A stretch of DNA of 64,000 bases, from positions 1 through 64,000 of the forward strand of contig CAJTUE010000009.1 in assembly GCA_910579775.1 (NCBI GenBank). The letters are read 5' to 3'. The position numbers were made by a program, and so were the translations under genes. The notes under the pieces are model-generated. The model had not been told where the DNA came from. It worked only from the letters and a program-made list of their open reading frames with translations, and made no database searches. The first letter of the stretch is position 1. Each line of letters begins with the position of its first letter. Below, piece after piece: positions 35,103 through 44,008 of the stretch. The DNA is from an uncultured Oscillospiraceae bacterium (GTDB taxonomy: Bacteria; Bacillota; Clostridia; Oscillospirales; Oscillospiraceae).

Positions 35103-36170
35103 CTACTCTCCTGCCTCCGCCAGCACAGTCAGCAGGGCAAAGACATTTTGGAAGTCCGGCATTTCCACTGCCGCTCCCTCCGAAACGATAAAGGCCAGCT
35201 CCAGAGAATTCTCTTTGTCCTCTCCCCACGTTAGCTCCAACCGGGGGGAGGGCTCGTCCACATCTCCCAGGTCCAGGGAGAATAGAAAATCGTCGGCGGT
35301 GACGTCCAGGGAAAGCAGACGGCACTCCCAGTCCAAGGAACCGCGGATCAAGACATTCCCCGGCTCATCCAGCGGCGTCAAGGGGGAGGAAAGCTCCATC
35401 TGGGGCAGGCCCAGCTGTTCCAGCAAGGCGTTCATATCCGCCGGAGGCACCGTGAGGCTCAGTCCGTAGCCCCGGTTCTCCTTCCACAGGGCTGTGCCCT
35501 GGGTCTGGATAAACTCCTTGATGGCGGTCCGATCCTCCTCGGAAAGGCCCAACACCCGCACCCCCGCCAGGGCGGCGCGCAGCTCGTCCATGACCCGCTG
35601 TCCTTCCTCCAGCTGTTCGGGGGTGAAATACCAATCCGCCAGCTCCTCCCCCACCGACTCAGCGGCCTGACCCTTCAGCGCCTTTCCCAGGTCAACGCCA
35701 TACCACCCTTCGGACAGTTCCGGCAGACGGAGCGCGGCGGCCTCCCGATTTATGTTAACCTCAAGATCGACGGAGCCCTCCTCATAGCCCAGGGTGCAGT
35801 CGGTGAGTGACAGGGCCAGGCCGTCCTCGTCTGTCTGCAAATTCAGGTTCCCGGACACGCCAAAGCGGAGGCCGTTTACCTCACCTTGGCCCAGCACACC
35901 CAAGGTGACAGGATCGGGCAAGGACCGGAGGCTGTCCACCGCCTTACAGGCGGCCTCGTCAGGGTGCGGCAAGGCGTTTCCCACGCCGATCCACACCGCC
36001 GCTCCGATCACCAGCGCCGCCGTTGCTGCCGCAAGAATGGCAGGGAGCAGCCAAGGCCGTTTTTTCTTGGGCGGCTCACCGGAGGTCTCCGGCGGGCTGT
36101 CCATGGGAAGTCCGTCTTCCGGGGGCTGGTCTGGGGGCATGGGTGTGGTGTTCAGATGATCCAGTGTCAT
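35103..36170 (-). CDS. Membrane-anchored envelope protein of unknown function
   Basis: 355 residues. A Pro-rich cytoplasmic N-terminus, one membrane span at about 42-62, and an extracellular region rich in beta-strands with acidic patches (about 70-355). I recognise no enzyme motif. The start overlaps the upstream gene's stop (ATGA), so it is the last gene of a rodA operon. A regulatory or sensory role in the cell envelope is inferred from that context only. Confidence 0.55.
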   Translation of the reverse strand: MTLDHLNTTPMPPDQPPEDGLPMDSPPETSGEPPKKKRPWLLPAILAAATAALVIGAAVWIGVGNALPHPDEAACKAVDSLRSLPDPVTLGVLGQGEVNGLRFGVSGNLNLQTDEDGLALSLTDCTLGYEEGSVDLEVNINREAAALRLPELSEGWYGVDLGKALKGQAAESVGEELADWYFTPEQLEEGQRVMDELRAALAGVRVLGLSEEDRTAIKEFIQTQGTALWKENRGYGLSLTVPPADMNALLEQLGLPQMELSSPLTPLDEPGNVLIRGSLDWECRLLSLDVTADDFLFSLDLGDVDEPSPRLELTWGEDKENSLELAFIVSEGAAVEMPDFQNVFALLTVLAEAGE

Positions 36171-38026
36171 ACTGTTCCCTCCTGCGGGTACCATTCGATC
36201 AACTCTGTCGGTCCATCGGCGCCGTTCAGGCGCCAGTAGCAGCGCTGATTTTTGCCGTCCTCCCAGCGGGCGCCGGGCAGCAGCGGCCACCGCTCTGGTC
36301 CCACCAGCTGGACGGCGGCGTTCATACCAATCTCCTCCAGCAGCATGACCGGCGGTTCGTCTCCCTTGGTGTAGTAGAGGTTGCGGGTATAGGTGAAATA
36401 GCATCCGCCGTCAGCAGTGACAGTCATCGGAACGGTACCATAGTTGGAATTGATGTCCAGCTCCAGCATATGGCTCTCGCCATTGTGCCAGTGGAAGAGA
36501 ACCCTGCTGGCGTAAAAGTCAGGGTCGTTCCTCATCTGATAATAGATGTGGCTCAGGTCCTCATTGGCGGCAAAGGCGGTGATCGCGCCGGAGCCCCCGG
36601 CAAAAGACATGGCATTGTCGCTGTCGGTGTAGGTGAGCCGCTGGGTCTCCAGGGTATCATCAGAATGGACGCTCAGCCGGTAGAGGTCGCCGCCCTTCAG
36701 GTAGACGGCGTTTCTCCCCTCGCTGTCCAGTAAAAAACTTCCCTCCAAGCCGTCCAGCGCATGGACCAGCTCCCCCTTACGGGTCAGATAGTAGAGCTTG
36801 ACGTCACCGTTCCCATAGGCGATATAGAAGTGACCGGTGAGGGTATCGAACCGGTAGTCTTGATACAGTCCCGCGGAGGAAAGGTAGCAGTCACCGGGCA
36901 CGTCCAGCCTGCGGGGCGCGTCCATGGCGTTCAGATCAAAATAGTACCAGTCCCCCGCCATGTCCTCCCGGTAGTCCCGGAAGATCAGCTGGGTATAGTC
37001 GGTGTTGACCCACACCGCCATCATATTGGGCAGCGGGACGATATCCCCGTCGCGCCAGAGGTAGTAGCCGCTTTCGCTGCCCCGCAAGGTGCCGTTATAG
37101 TCGCCGTCAACGTACTCATACTCCCAGCCATAAAGAACATCCACTCCCCCTTGCCAGAACAGGCAGGTCTCTCCTTCTTTGCCGACCTGCAAAAGCTCTC
37201 CGGGAGCGTCCAGCGTCACCGTCTTCCGGTCCTTAGCCCGCCACAGGCGGTAGGGTCCCGCCTCCTCCGCGTCCTCCGCCCTCCAGCGGTAGGCCGCGGC
37301 CATACCGTCGTCGGAGACCCTCATGGCATCCAGCTCCATCCCCTCCCCCATGGTCTGGAACGTATGCTCCTTCCCGGTGTTCAGGTCCCGCCAGCCCAGT
37401 GTGGCGCCGCTCTCATCCTCCTGGGTGTAAAACACCGTGCCCGCGTTGGTGAGGGTCGCCTGCGTCCAGTCGGTGCGCTCCAGGGCGCGGCCGTCAAAGA
37501 GGTAGTAGTCCCCATCCAAGGCGTAGGTGTAGCTCATGGAGCTGCCGAGCTTGCTCCGGGTGCTGTCCAGCACCTCGGCCACCCCCCGCAGTCTGGCCTG
37601 GACGTCCGAGTCGCCTGCCCGCTGCAGCAGGACATACCGCCAGTCCGACGTGGCGCTGTTCCTGACAAAACCCTCCGCCTCGTAATTCCAAACTCCCTCC
37701 GGGGTAATAAGGTTTTCTCCGTCACAGTAGACGCCCGGAGGCGTGGGCTTTTGCGGCCACCACAGGACCGCTCCCTGGACCGCCAGACATACCGCCACCA
37801 AAAGGGCCACCCGGCGCAGGACCGGATGCCGGGTCAAAAACTCGTTTCGCTTTTTGGTCGCCGCCTGCTCTCTGGGCCCTTCGCCCTCCGCAGGGCGCGC
37901 GGCTTCCACCGGCTGGGGAGGCTCCTTGGGAATCTCCTGGGGCAGAGGCGCGCCGCAGTCGGGGCACTCCACCGTCCCCAACGGGGCGAGGCAGTCGCAG
38001 ACCCGGCACTTCACCATATCCGTCAT
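36167..38026 (-). CDS. Zinc-ribbon, membrane-anchored protein with large beta-rich ectodomain
   Basis: 619 residues. N-terminal zinc ribbon CRVCDCLAPLGTVECPDCG (Cys pairs at about 7/10 and 20/23), a Pro/Glu linker, one membrane span near 75-92, then about 520 residues of repeating aromatic strand motifs (YYLFDGRALERTDW, YYLWRDGDIVPL, VYLKGGDLYRLSV). These look like blades of a propeller, similar to proteins with DUF5050-type repeats. ATGA overlaps on both sides place it between rodA and the next gene. The ligand is unknown. Confidence 0.6.
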   Translation of the reverse strand: MTDMVKCRVCDCLAPLGTVECPDCGAPLPQEIPKEPPQPVEAARPAEGEGPREQAATKKRNEFLTRHPVLRRVALLVAVCLAVQGAVLWWPQKPTPPGVYCDGENLITPEGVWNYEAEGFVRNSATSDWRYVLLQRAGDSDVQARLRGVAEVLDSTRSKLGSSMSYTYALDGDYYLFDGRALERTDWTQATLTNAGTVFYTQEDESGATLGWRDLNTGKEHTFQTMGEGMELDAMRVSDDGMAAAYRWRAEDAEEAGPYRLWRAKDRKTVTLDAPGELLQVGKEGETCLFWQGGVDVLYGWEYEYVDGDYNGTLRGSESGYYLWRDGDIVPLPNMMAVWVNTDYTQLIFRDYREDMAGDWYYFDLNAMDAPRRLDVPGDCYLSSAGLYQDYRFDTLTGHFYIAYGNGDVKLYYLTRKGELVHALDGLEGSFLLDSEGRNAVYLKGGDLYRLSVHSDDTLETQRLTYTDSDNAMSFAGGSGAITAFAANEDLSHIYYQMRNDPDFYASRVLFHWHNGESHMLELDINSNYGTVPMTVTADGGCYFTYTRNLYYTKGDEPPVMLLEEIGMNAAVQLVGPERWPLLPGARWEDGKNQRCYWRLNGADGPTELIEWYPQEGTV

Positions 38027-39165
38027 AGGGCGCTCCCCCGGTCCTGAAGCCAACTGGGCAGGTCCTTGGCCTTCACCCCGGACACCAGCCCCGCCGCGGC
38101 GAACAAAATGATGATGGAGGTGCCGCCATAGCTGAAGAAGGGCAGGGTCAACCCTACCACCGGGAACACATAGAGGGTCATGGCGATGTTGATGACCGTC
38201 TGGGCCAGGAACATTCCGCCAAAGCCGAAGGCCACCAGGGCGGTCATCCGGCTGGCCGCGTGCCGCCCCACCCAGAAGCAGCGGAAAATGATCGCGCACA
38301 GCAGCAGGAGCATGACAGCGCAGCCCACCAGCCCCAGCTCTTCTCCACAGACGGCAAAGATTTCATCGGTGTACTGAGCGGGGATGATCCCCCGCTGGGT
38401 CTGGCTACCCTGAAGGTATCCCTGCCCCGTAACGCCGCCGGTGGCGATGGCCATAACGCAGTGCTCCTGCTGCCAGCCCGCGCCGCCGGGATCGTTGCGC
38501 AGGAAAATGATGGTGACCCGGTTGCGGATATAGGCGGGCAGCTTGCCCCAAAGCAGGACGCCCGCGCCCACCACCCCGCCAAAGCCCAGAGCGAACCAGC
38601 CCCATTTCACCCCGGCACACCACATGATGATGATAAGCATAAGAACATAAAGAAGGGACATGCCGTAGTCCTTGGAGATGACCAGGTTCAGCGCCGCAAA
38701 AAAGAGGCCGTGGGCGGCAATGAGGATCACGCTCAGCGGGTGGGCCAGCAGCTCCTTGTCCTTCAGTCTGGCGCACTGATAGGCCAGCAGAAGCACCAGA
38801 AAGAGCTTGACCACCTCGGCGGGCTGGATGTTGATGGGCAGACCGGGGATGGGGATCCAGTTCTTGTTGCCCGAATCCCCCGCCCGGCCAAAGGGGATGA
38901 GGGCCAGCAGGATAGCCACATTAAAGAGGAACATCCACTTCCAAAGCTTTTCGGTGAACAGCTCGATATCCACCAAGGTAAAGACCGCATAGGCCACAAC
39001 GCCGATGAGGATGCCGATGCCCTGGATCATCACATAGCGGTTGCCGTTGCGGAGGTAGCGGGTGGCGCTGTAGATGAGTAGCAGGCCAAAGCCGCTGGCG
39101 GCCAGGCACAGGCTCAGCAGGACCATGTCCCCCTTGTGAAAGAAATCTTGAATGGTCTTTTTCAT
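38023..39165 (-). CDS. rodA: FtsW/RodA/SpoVE-family peptidoglycan polymerase
   Basis: 380 residues with about ten membrane segments. A SEDS glycosyltransferase that polymerises lipid II. Characteristic blocks are LPINIQPAEVVKLFLVLLLA near 112, the extracellular-loop region QGYLQGSQTQRGIIP near 265, TDEIFAVCGEELGLVG, and GLTLPFFSYGGTSII near 343. RodA is favoured over FtsW by the N-terminus and by the absence of division genes nearby, but SpoVE remains possible. AGGTGA precedes the start. Confidence 0.9.
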   Translation of the reverse strand: MKKTIQDFFHKGDMVLLSLCLAASGFGLLLIYSATRYLRNGNRYVMIQGIGILIGVVAYAVFTLVDIELFTEKLWKWMFLFNVAILLALIPFGRAGDSGNKNWIPIPGLPINIQPAEVVKLFLVLLLAYQCARLKDKELLAHPLSVILIAAHGLFFAALNLVISKDYGMSLLYVLMLIIIMWCAGVKWGWFALGFGGVVGAGVLLWGKLPAYIRNRVTIIFLRNDPGGAGWQQEHCVMAIATGGVTGQGYLQGSQTQRGIIPAQYTDEIFAVCGEELGLVGCAVMLLLLCAIIFRCFWVGRHAASRMTALVAFGFGGMFLAQTVINIAMTLYVFPVVGLTLPFFSYGGTSIIILFAAAGLVSGVKAKDLPSWLQDRGSAL

Positions 39166-39225
39166 CAAGCGTCACCTCCCCGCCCTTTGCTCTTTAGACG
39201 CCGCGGCAACAAAATGGTTGCCTGT

Positions 39226-39254
39226 ATTGTAAATATTGTAGCATGCCAGAGCAA
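39226..39254 (-). promoter_or_regulatory. Candidate promoter of the rodA operon
   Basis: Minus strand TTGCTC (39249-39254) and TACAAT (39226-39231), 17-bp spacer. Confidence 0.5.
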
Positions 39255-39271
39255 AAAAAGAAAGGGCGAAC

Positions 39272-39300
39272 TTGCGGATTTTTCCCTGTTGTGGTATGCT
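39272..39300 (+). promoter_or_regulatory. Candidate promoter of tsaE-tsaB-upp
   Basis: TTGCGG at 39272-39277 and TATGCT at 39295-39300, 17-bp spacer, 27 nt before the tsaE start. Confidence 0.55.
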
Positions 39301-39327
39301 TACAAAAAACCAAGGAGGTGAAGGACC

Positions 39328-39747
39328 GTGACCGTTTTGACCCACTCCCCCGCTGAGACCGAGCAGGCGGGCGAAGCTCTGGCTAACGCACTGACCGCAG
39401 GAACCGTTCTGGCTCTGCAGGGAGACCTGGGCGCGGGCAAGACCGCCTTCACCCGGGGGCTTGCCCGGGGACTGGGCTATCCCGGCGCGGTCACCAGCCC
39501 CACCTTCACCATTGTCAATGAATACGAGGGGGGCCGTCTTCCTTTGTTCCATTTTGACCTCTACCGTCTGGGGAGCGCAGATGAGCTGTGGGACATCGGC
39601 TGGGAGGACTACATGGACCGGGGCGGCGTGTGCGCCGTGGAGTGGAGCGAGCGGGTAGGGGACCTGCTGGCGGGTGCCGCCATGGTCACCCTGCGCCGGG
39701 TGGACGACGAGACCCGGGAGATCACCATTGAGGGGGTGGAGCCATGA
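39328..39747 (+). CDS. tsaE: tRNA t6A biosynthesis ATPase TsaE
   Basis: 139 residues. P-loop ATPase that with TsaB and TsaD makes N6-threonylcarbamoyl-adenosine on ANN-decoding tRNAs. Walker A GDLGAGKTAFTRGLA at about 32-46, SPTFTIVNEY near 57-66, HFDLYRL and the Walker B-like FHFD and VEWSERV segments. GTG start with AAGGAGGTGA upstream. The last codons overlap the tsaB start. Confidence 0.95.
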   Translation: MTVLTHSPAETEQAGEALANALTAGTVLALQGDLGAGKTAFTRGLARGLGYPGAVTSPTFTIVNEYEGGRLPLFHFDLYRLGSADELWDIGWEDYMDRGGVCAVEWSERVGDLLAGAAMVTLRRVDDETREITIEGVEP

Positions 39748-40466
39748 ACATTCTCGCCCTGGAGGCCTCCGCCAAGGCGGCAAGCTGCTGTGTGTGCCGG
39801 AATGAGTTCCTGCTGGCCCAGTCCTACCAGCACAGCTGCCTCACCCACTCGCGCACCCTCCTTCCCATGGTGGAGGATCTGCTGAAAAACAGTGAGTTCT
39901 CCCTGGACGACATCGACCTCATCGCCGTGGCCAACGGCCCCGGTTCTTTTACCGGTCTGCGCATCGGCGTCTCCACCGCAAAGGGTCTGGCCTGGGCGAG
40001 GGGCTTGCCCTGCGCGGGGTGCTCCACTCTGGAGTCCATGGCCTGGAGCCTTAGTCATTTGGATAGCTCGGACGTCTGCTGCGCTATGGACGCCCGGCGC
40101 GGCCAGGTCTACGCCGCCCGGTTCGTTATCCAAGACGGCGTCCCCACCCGTCTCCGAGCGGACGAGGCCATCTCCGCCACCCAGTTGGCCGACGAGGCGG
40201 AAACTCGCCAAAAACCGCAGATTTTGGTTGGCGATGGCTGGGAGCTGTGCTATAATGAGTTTATTGGGCGCGGCCTGCCCTGCTCGGTGGCCCCGCCCCA
40301 TCTGCGCTATCCCTCCGCCTGGGGGGTCGCACGGTGCGCCCTTGCGCTGGCGGCGCGGGGGGAGCTGACCACCGCCGCCGCTCTGACCCCCGACTACCAC
40401 CGGCTGTCCCAGGCAGAGCGGGAACGGCTGGAACGGGAACACAATACGAAAACCCAAGAAAATTAA
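39744..40466 (+). CDS. tsaB: tRNA t6A biosynthesis protein TsaB
   Basis: 240 residues. Non-catalytic partner of TsaD in the t6A complex. ASKHA-fold signs are NILALEASAKAASCCVC at the N-terminus and ANGPGSFTGLRIGVSTAKGLAW near 67-88. The ATGA overlap with tsaE shows coupling. tsaD is not in the window. Confidence 0.95.
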   Translation: MNILALEASAKAASCCVCRNEFLLAQSYQHSCLTHSRTLLPMVEDLLKNSEFSLDDIDLIAVANGPGSFTGLRIGVSTAKGLAWARGLPCAGCSTLESMAWSLSHLDSSDVCCAMDARRGQVYAARFVIQDGVPTRLRADEAISATQLADEAETRQKPQILVGDGWELCYNEFIGRGLPCSVAPPHLRYPSAWGVARCALALAARGELTTAAALTPDYHRLSQAERERLEREHNTKTQEN

Positions 40467-40486
40467 TATAAAGGAGACGTTTAACA

Positions 40487-41119
40487 ATGGATGAAATGGT
40501 ACATGTTCTGTCCCACCCCCTGCTGCAGCACAAGCTCTCCATCCTCCGCCGGGAGGATACCGGCGTGAAGGACTTCCGCCAGGTGGTCAGCGAGATCGCC
40601 ACCCTCATGTGCTACGAGGCCACCCGGGACCTGCCCACCGAGGAGGTGGAGATCCAGACCCCGGTCGCCAAGGCTAAGGTACAGGTGCTGGCGGGCAAGA
40701 AGATGGCCATTGTCCCCGTCCTCCGGGCGGGCCTGGGCATGGTGGACGGCATCCTCTCCCTCATCCCCTCGGTCAAGGTGGGCCACATTGGCCTCTACCG
40801 GGACCCCCAGACCCACGAGCCGGTGGAGTATTACTGCAAGATGCCCGACGACATCAGCCAGCGGGACATTATTATCCTGGATCCCATGCTGGCCACCGGC
40901 GGCTCTGCCTCCGCCGCCATCCAGTTCATGAAGAACTACGGCTGTAAGCACATCAAGCTCATGAACATCATCGGCGCCCCTGAGGGGGTGGAGCGGGTGC
41001 GCAAGGACCACCCCGACGTGGAAATCTACCTGGCCGCCATCGACGAAAAGCTCAACGACCACGCCTATATCGTCCCCGGCCTGGGCGACGCCGGTGACCG
41101 CATTTTCGGTACGAAATAG
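40487..41119 (+). CDS. upp: Uracil phosphoribosyltransferase
   Basis: 210 residues. Converts uracil and PRPP to UMP in pyrimidine salvage. Visible: PVLRAGLGMVDGIL (about 75-88) and the PRPP-binding loop DPMLATGGSASAAI near 130-143. The C-terminal YIVPGLGDAGDRIFGT is the uracil-binding block. AAAGGAG lies upstream. It probably shares the tsaE promoter and ends at the terminator at 41132. Confidence 0.97.
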   Translation: MDEMVHVLSHPLLQHKLSILRREDTGVKDFRQVVSEIATLMCYEATRDLPTEEVEIQTPVAKAKVQVLAGKKMAIVPVLRAGLGMVDGILSLIPSVKVGHIGLYRDPQTHEPVEYYCKMPDDISQRDIIILDPMLATGGSASAAIQFMKNYGCKHIKLMNIIGAPEGVERVRKDHPDVEIYLAAIDEKLNDHAYIVPGLGDAGDRIFGTK

Positions 41120-41131
41120 AAGACCGCATGC

Positions 41132-41171
41132 AAAAAGAGCCGGTTCCCTCTGCGGAAACCGGCTCTTTTTG
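41132..41171. terminator. Bidirectional terminator between upp and desulfoferrodoxin
   Basis: AAAAAGAGCCGGTT / AACCGGCTCTTTTT, a 14-bp stem with A-run and T-run at its two ends, between convergent genes. Confidence 0.92.
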
Positions 41172-41175
41172 TTTC

Positions 41176-41550
41176 TCAGCCCTTCCAGAGCTGGTGAAGG
41201 TTGCAGAAAGCGTAGACCTTCTCCACCTCGTCCCCCTCGCACAGCGCAAAGCAGGTCTCTGGCTTATCCCCCGGCTTCAGCATCTTTCGCTGGATCCCCT
41301 GCTTTGTCTGAAGAACGACCCACTCGATCCAGTGCTCGGGCAGCATGGGGTGGGCGGTCTCTCCCACCCGGACCTTCACCACACCGTTTTCCACCTGGTA
41401 AACCGGCACATGCTTTTCCACGGCGGCGTCGGTGGTGGCGGGGACGATCTCCTTCATCCTCTCGCCGCAGCACAGCAACGGCTCCCCCGCGTCCTTTATC
41501 AGCTCCACCAGCTCACCGCAGTGCTCACAAACAAAATATTTCGGCTCCAT
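41176..41550 (-). CDS. dfx: Desulfoferrodoxin (superoxide reductase)
   Basis: 124 residues. Reduces superoxide to peroxide, typical of strict anaerobes. N-terminal desulforedoxin domain with Cys8, Cys11, Cys27 and Cys28 binding one iron. C-terminal neelaredoxin domain with KHVP (His about 51), HPMLPEHWIEW (His about 71 and 77) and CNLH near the end as the active iron centre. ATG 41550 has AGGAGG 9 nt upstream; ATG 41556 is too close to it. Confidence 0.95.
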   Translation of the reverse strand: MEPKYFVCEHCGELVELIKDAGEPLLCCGERMKEIVPATTDAAVEKHVPVYQVENGVVKVRVGETAHPMLPEHWIEWVVLQTKQGIQRKMLKPGDKPETCFALCEGDEVEKVYAFCNLHQLWKG

Positions 41551-41606
41551 ATCCATCGACCTCCTGTCCCCCATAGTATGTCCATCTTTCAGAATATTAC
41601 TCCGGC

Positions 41607-42539
<933 letters not shown>

Positions 42540-42557
42540 ATCCATCCCCCAGATTTT

Positions 42558-42580
42558 ATTCCTACTTGTTTGATAGGTTA
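42558..42580 (-). promoter_or_regulatory. Inverted-repeat operator in the cysK leader (Rrf2-type candidate)
   Basis: ATTCCTAC-N7-GATAGGTTA, an imperfect palindrome just downstream of the -10. The spacing and AT-rich CCTA/TAGG arms resemble sites of Rrf2-family regulators such as CymR or IscR, which control cysteine genes in Firmicutes. Position would allow repression. Inference only. Confidence 0.4.
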
Positions 42581-42585
42581 TTGCG

Positions 42586-42614
42586 ATTATACTACCCCAT
42601 TTCTCCGGTGTCAA
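42586..42614 (-). promoter_or_regulatory. SigA-type promoter of cysK
   Basis: Minus strand TTGACA (42609-42614) and TATAAT (42586-42591), exact consensus with a 17-bp spacer. The left phage repeat starts at 42625, so the insertion leaves this promoter intact. Confidence 0.9.
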
Positions 42615-42624
42615 GGGAAACGGC

Positions 42625-42640
42625 GCATTTTTCCAAAAAA
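42625..42640. repeat. attL: left 16-bp direct repeat flanking the prophage
   Basis: GCATTTTTCCAAAAAA, identical to 63720-63735. The core TTTTT-CC-AAAAA is itself an inverted repeat. IS30-type elements are known to choose inverted-repeat targets, and some duplicate them, so this may be a target duplication rather than a recombinase core. Confidence 0.7.
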
Positions 42641-42651
42641 CGCAAAGTGTG

Positions 42652-42693
42652 ATAATCAATGCAACAGGAGTCAAAGCCTGTTGCATTGATTAT
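42652..42693 (+). terminator. Perfect 17-bp hairpin with T-tract at the prophage left end
   Basis: Arms at 42652-42668 and 42677-42693 (ATAATCAATGCAACAGG and its complement), loop AGTCAAAG, then TTTTTT. It would stop plus-strand transcripts entering from the left, including those crossing the joined ends of a circular form from the transposase gene. It could also be a transposase-binding site. Confidence 0.6.
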
Positions 42694-42737
42694 TTTTTTA
42701 CACAAAAAGAGAGAAAAACGCCGTCGGAGGTGGAAAA

Positions 42738-42977
42738 ATGCCGAGAAAGAAGTACAAAACGATAACAGAAAGCGACCGTCACACCATCGAGCGGGCTTAT
42801 ATGGTCGAGAGAAAAGAGCCGAAAGAAATCGCTACCGCCCTCGGCGTGGCCCTCTCAACCCTGTACCTCGAAATCAGTCGGGGCTACACGGGGGACGAAA
42901 GCGACGGGCGACCGTCTTATAGCGCAGACGTAGCCCAAGCCGCCACCCGCCGCCGCGGCCGCTCTTTCGCCAGATAA
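42738..42977 (+). CDS. Stand-alone IS30-type helix-turn-helix protein
   Basis: 79 residues. An HTH of the IS30 N-terminal kind (about 8-45, SDRHTIERAYMVERKEPKEI then ALGVALSTLYLEISRG), ending in YSADVAQAATRRR. The same blocks occur in the first 90 residues of the transposase at the right end (TDRAIIEKYL... YREIKRG... YCADVAQAKYERN). So it is a DNA-binding domain without the catalytic part. It may bind the element ends or regulate the transposase. GGAGG precedes the ATG. First gene of the prophage. Confidence 0.75.
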   Translation: MPRKKYKTITESDRHTIERAYMVERKEPKEIATALGVALSTLYLEISRGYTGDESDGRPSYSADVAQAATRRRGRSFAR

Positions 42978-43000
42978 CGCAGGAAGGAGGCCGCTATATC

Positions 43001-43288
43001 ATGCCAAACACCCCGAAAAGCCCGGCAAGCCCCAACAAGCGGGAAATCACTCTCTCCGCCCTCCTTACCGCCGTAGACCCGGAGGCTCAAGTCCTGATAA
43101 TCCACCACATGGGGGCGAACTGCTACGAGGCGGTCGCCACCGGGCCCGCCTGGGAGATCGGAGCCGCCCGGTGTGTGGAGGTTTGCGGCGGCTGCCCAGT
43201 TGAGAAAATCACCGTCGACTCTGACGGCTACCCGTGGGCAACAACCCCCGTCCTGATAATCACCATCGGGAGGGAGGCGGCAACATGA
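43001..43288 (+). CDS. Hypothetical phage protein (95 aa)
   Basis: I do not recognise this protein. It has a compact alpha/beta look, with alternating hydrophobic segments (QVLIIHHMGANCYEAVATG; TTPVLIITIG) and three Cys in VCGGCP/NCYEAV. AGGAAGGAGG precedes the ATG, and the stop overlaps the next start (ATGA), so it is expressed in the tight early gene run. No membrane segment or signal peptide. Confidence 0.6.
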   Translation: MPNTPKSPASPNKREITLSALLTAVDPEAQVLIIHHMGANCYEAVATGPAWEIGAARCVEVCGGCPVEKITVDSDGYPWATTPVLIITIGREAAT

Positions 43289-43494
43289 ACCCCTCCCCCG
43301 ACTTCTCCCGAACCTGTAAAGACTGTGAGGCTCTCTGCTATGAAGAGCGGAGCACCGGGGCGTCATGTTACCGTTGCGGCCACCCGGGCCCACGTAAGGG
43401 GTACATGATGGGAACCGTCCGCCCCATTCCGTTTATTCCCGCATGGTGCCCGAAATTGATCTCAGAGAGACAGGGTAAGGAGGCAGAAAAATGA
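43285..43494 (+). CDS. Small Cys-rich phage protein, probably zinc-binding
   Basis: 69 residues with six Cys in CKDCEALCYEE, SCYRCGHPG and AWCPK, compatible with one or two zinc sites. No known family recognised. ATGA overlap with both neighbours supports real translation. Confidence 0.6.
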   Translation: MNPSPDFSRTCKDCEALCYEERSTGASCYRCGHPGPRKGYMMGTVRPIPFIPAWCPKLISERQGKEAEK

Positions 43495-43742
43495 GCCGAT
43501 GGAAAAGGAAAATTCCAAAGGAGGGAGACCCGACCCACTGGATCACAACCACGAAGGGAGAAAGCGTTGAGGTCTACTCGGAGCCCGTATTTATTGCGGA
43601 AGGAGGGGGAACAGACCATTTTTTCACCAAAGGAGAAGGGGAAGAAATTATCGGACGAATAGCCCCCGACCCGTTCGAGGAATATTGCGACCTCACCGTC
43701 GCACTTGTCCCGGTCAAGAGAAATAAGGGGGAAAAGAAATGA
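43491..43742 (+). CDS. Small phage protein, first copy of a tandem paralogue pair
   Basis: 83 residues. The core THWITTTKGESVEVYSEPVFI, then a Gly-rich turn, FFTKGEGEEIIGRI and DLTVALVPV, is closely matched by the next gene. Unlike that gene it lacks the N-terminal Cys pair. Overlapping ATGA junctions on both sides. Function unknown. Confidence 0.6.
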   Translation: MSRWKRKIPKEGDPTHWITTTKGESVEVYSEPVFIAEGGGTDHFFTKGEGEEIIGRIAPDPFEEYCDLTVALVPVKRNKGEKK

Positions 43743-43987
43743 GCATTTGTCGAGGCTGTGGGGCCTCTATTGACTGGATTACCACTACGAAGGGAAAGTC
43801 AATGCCCGTTGACCCTGAACCTGTGTTCATCATTGAGGGAGCGGGAAAAGATCGCTTTGTCACAGACGAGGGCGAGGTTATCCTCGGGCGGCGGGCTCTC
43901 CCGGAGGAGGAGTCCCATGACCTCCCCGTCGCTTTTGTCCCACATTGGAAAACGTGCCCAAACGCCGGAGACTTCCGGCGAAAATAA
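43739..43987 (+). CDS. Small phage protein, second copy of the tandem pair
   Basis: 82 residues. CRGCGASIDWITTTKGKS and EPVFIIEGAGKDRFVTDEGEVILGRR correspond block by block to the preceding protein, with a C-terminal HWKTCPN added. Cys4 and Cys7 plus the late Cys may bind zinc. A local tandem duplication is the simplest explanation. Function unknown. Confidence 0.6.
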   Translation: MSICRGCGASIDWITTTKGKSMPVDPEPVFIIEGAGKDRFVTDEGEVILGRRALPEEESHDLPVAFVPHWKTCPNAGDFRRK

Positions 43988-44008
43988 CCGAAAGGAGATT
44001 GTTATACC

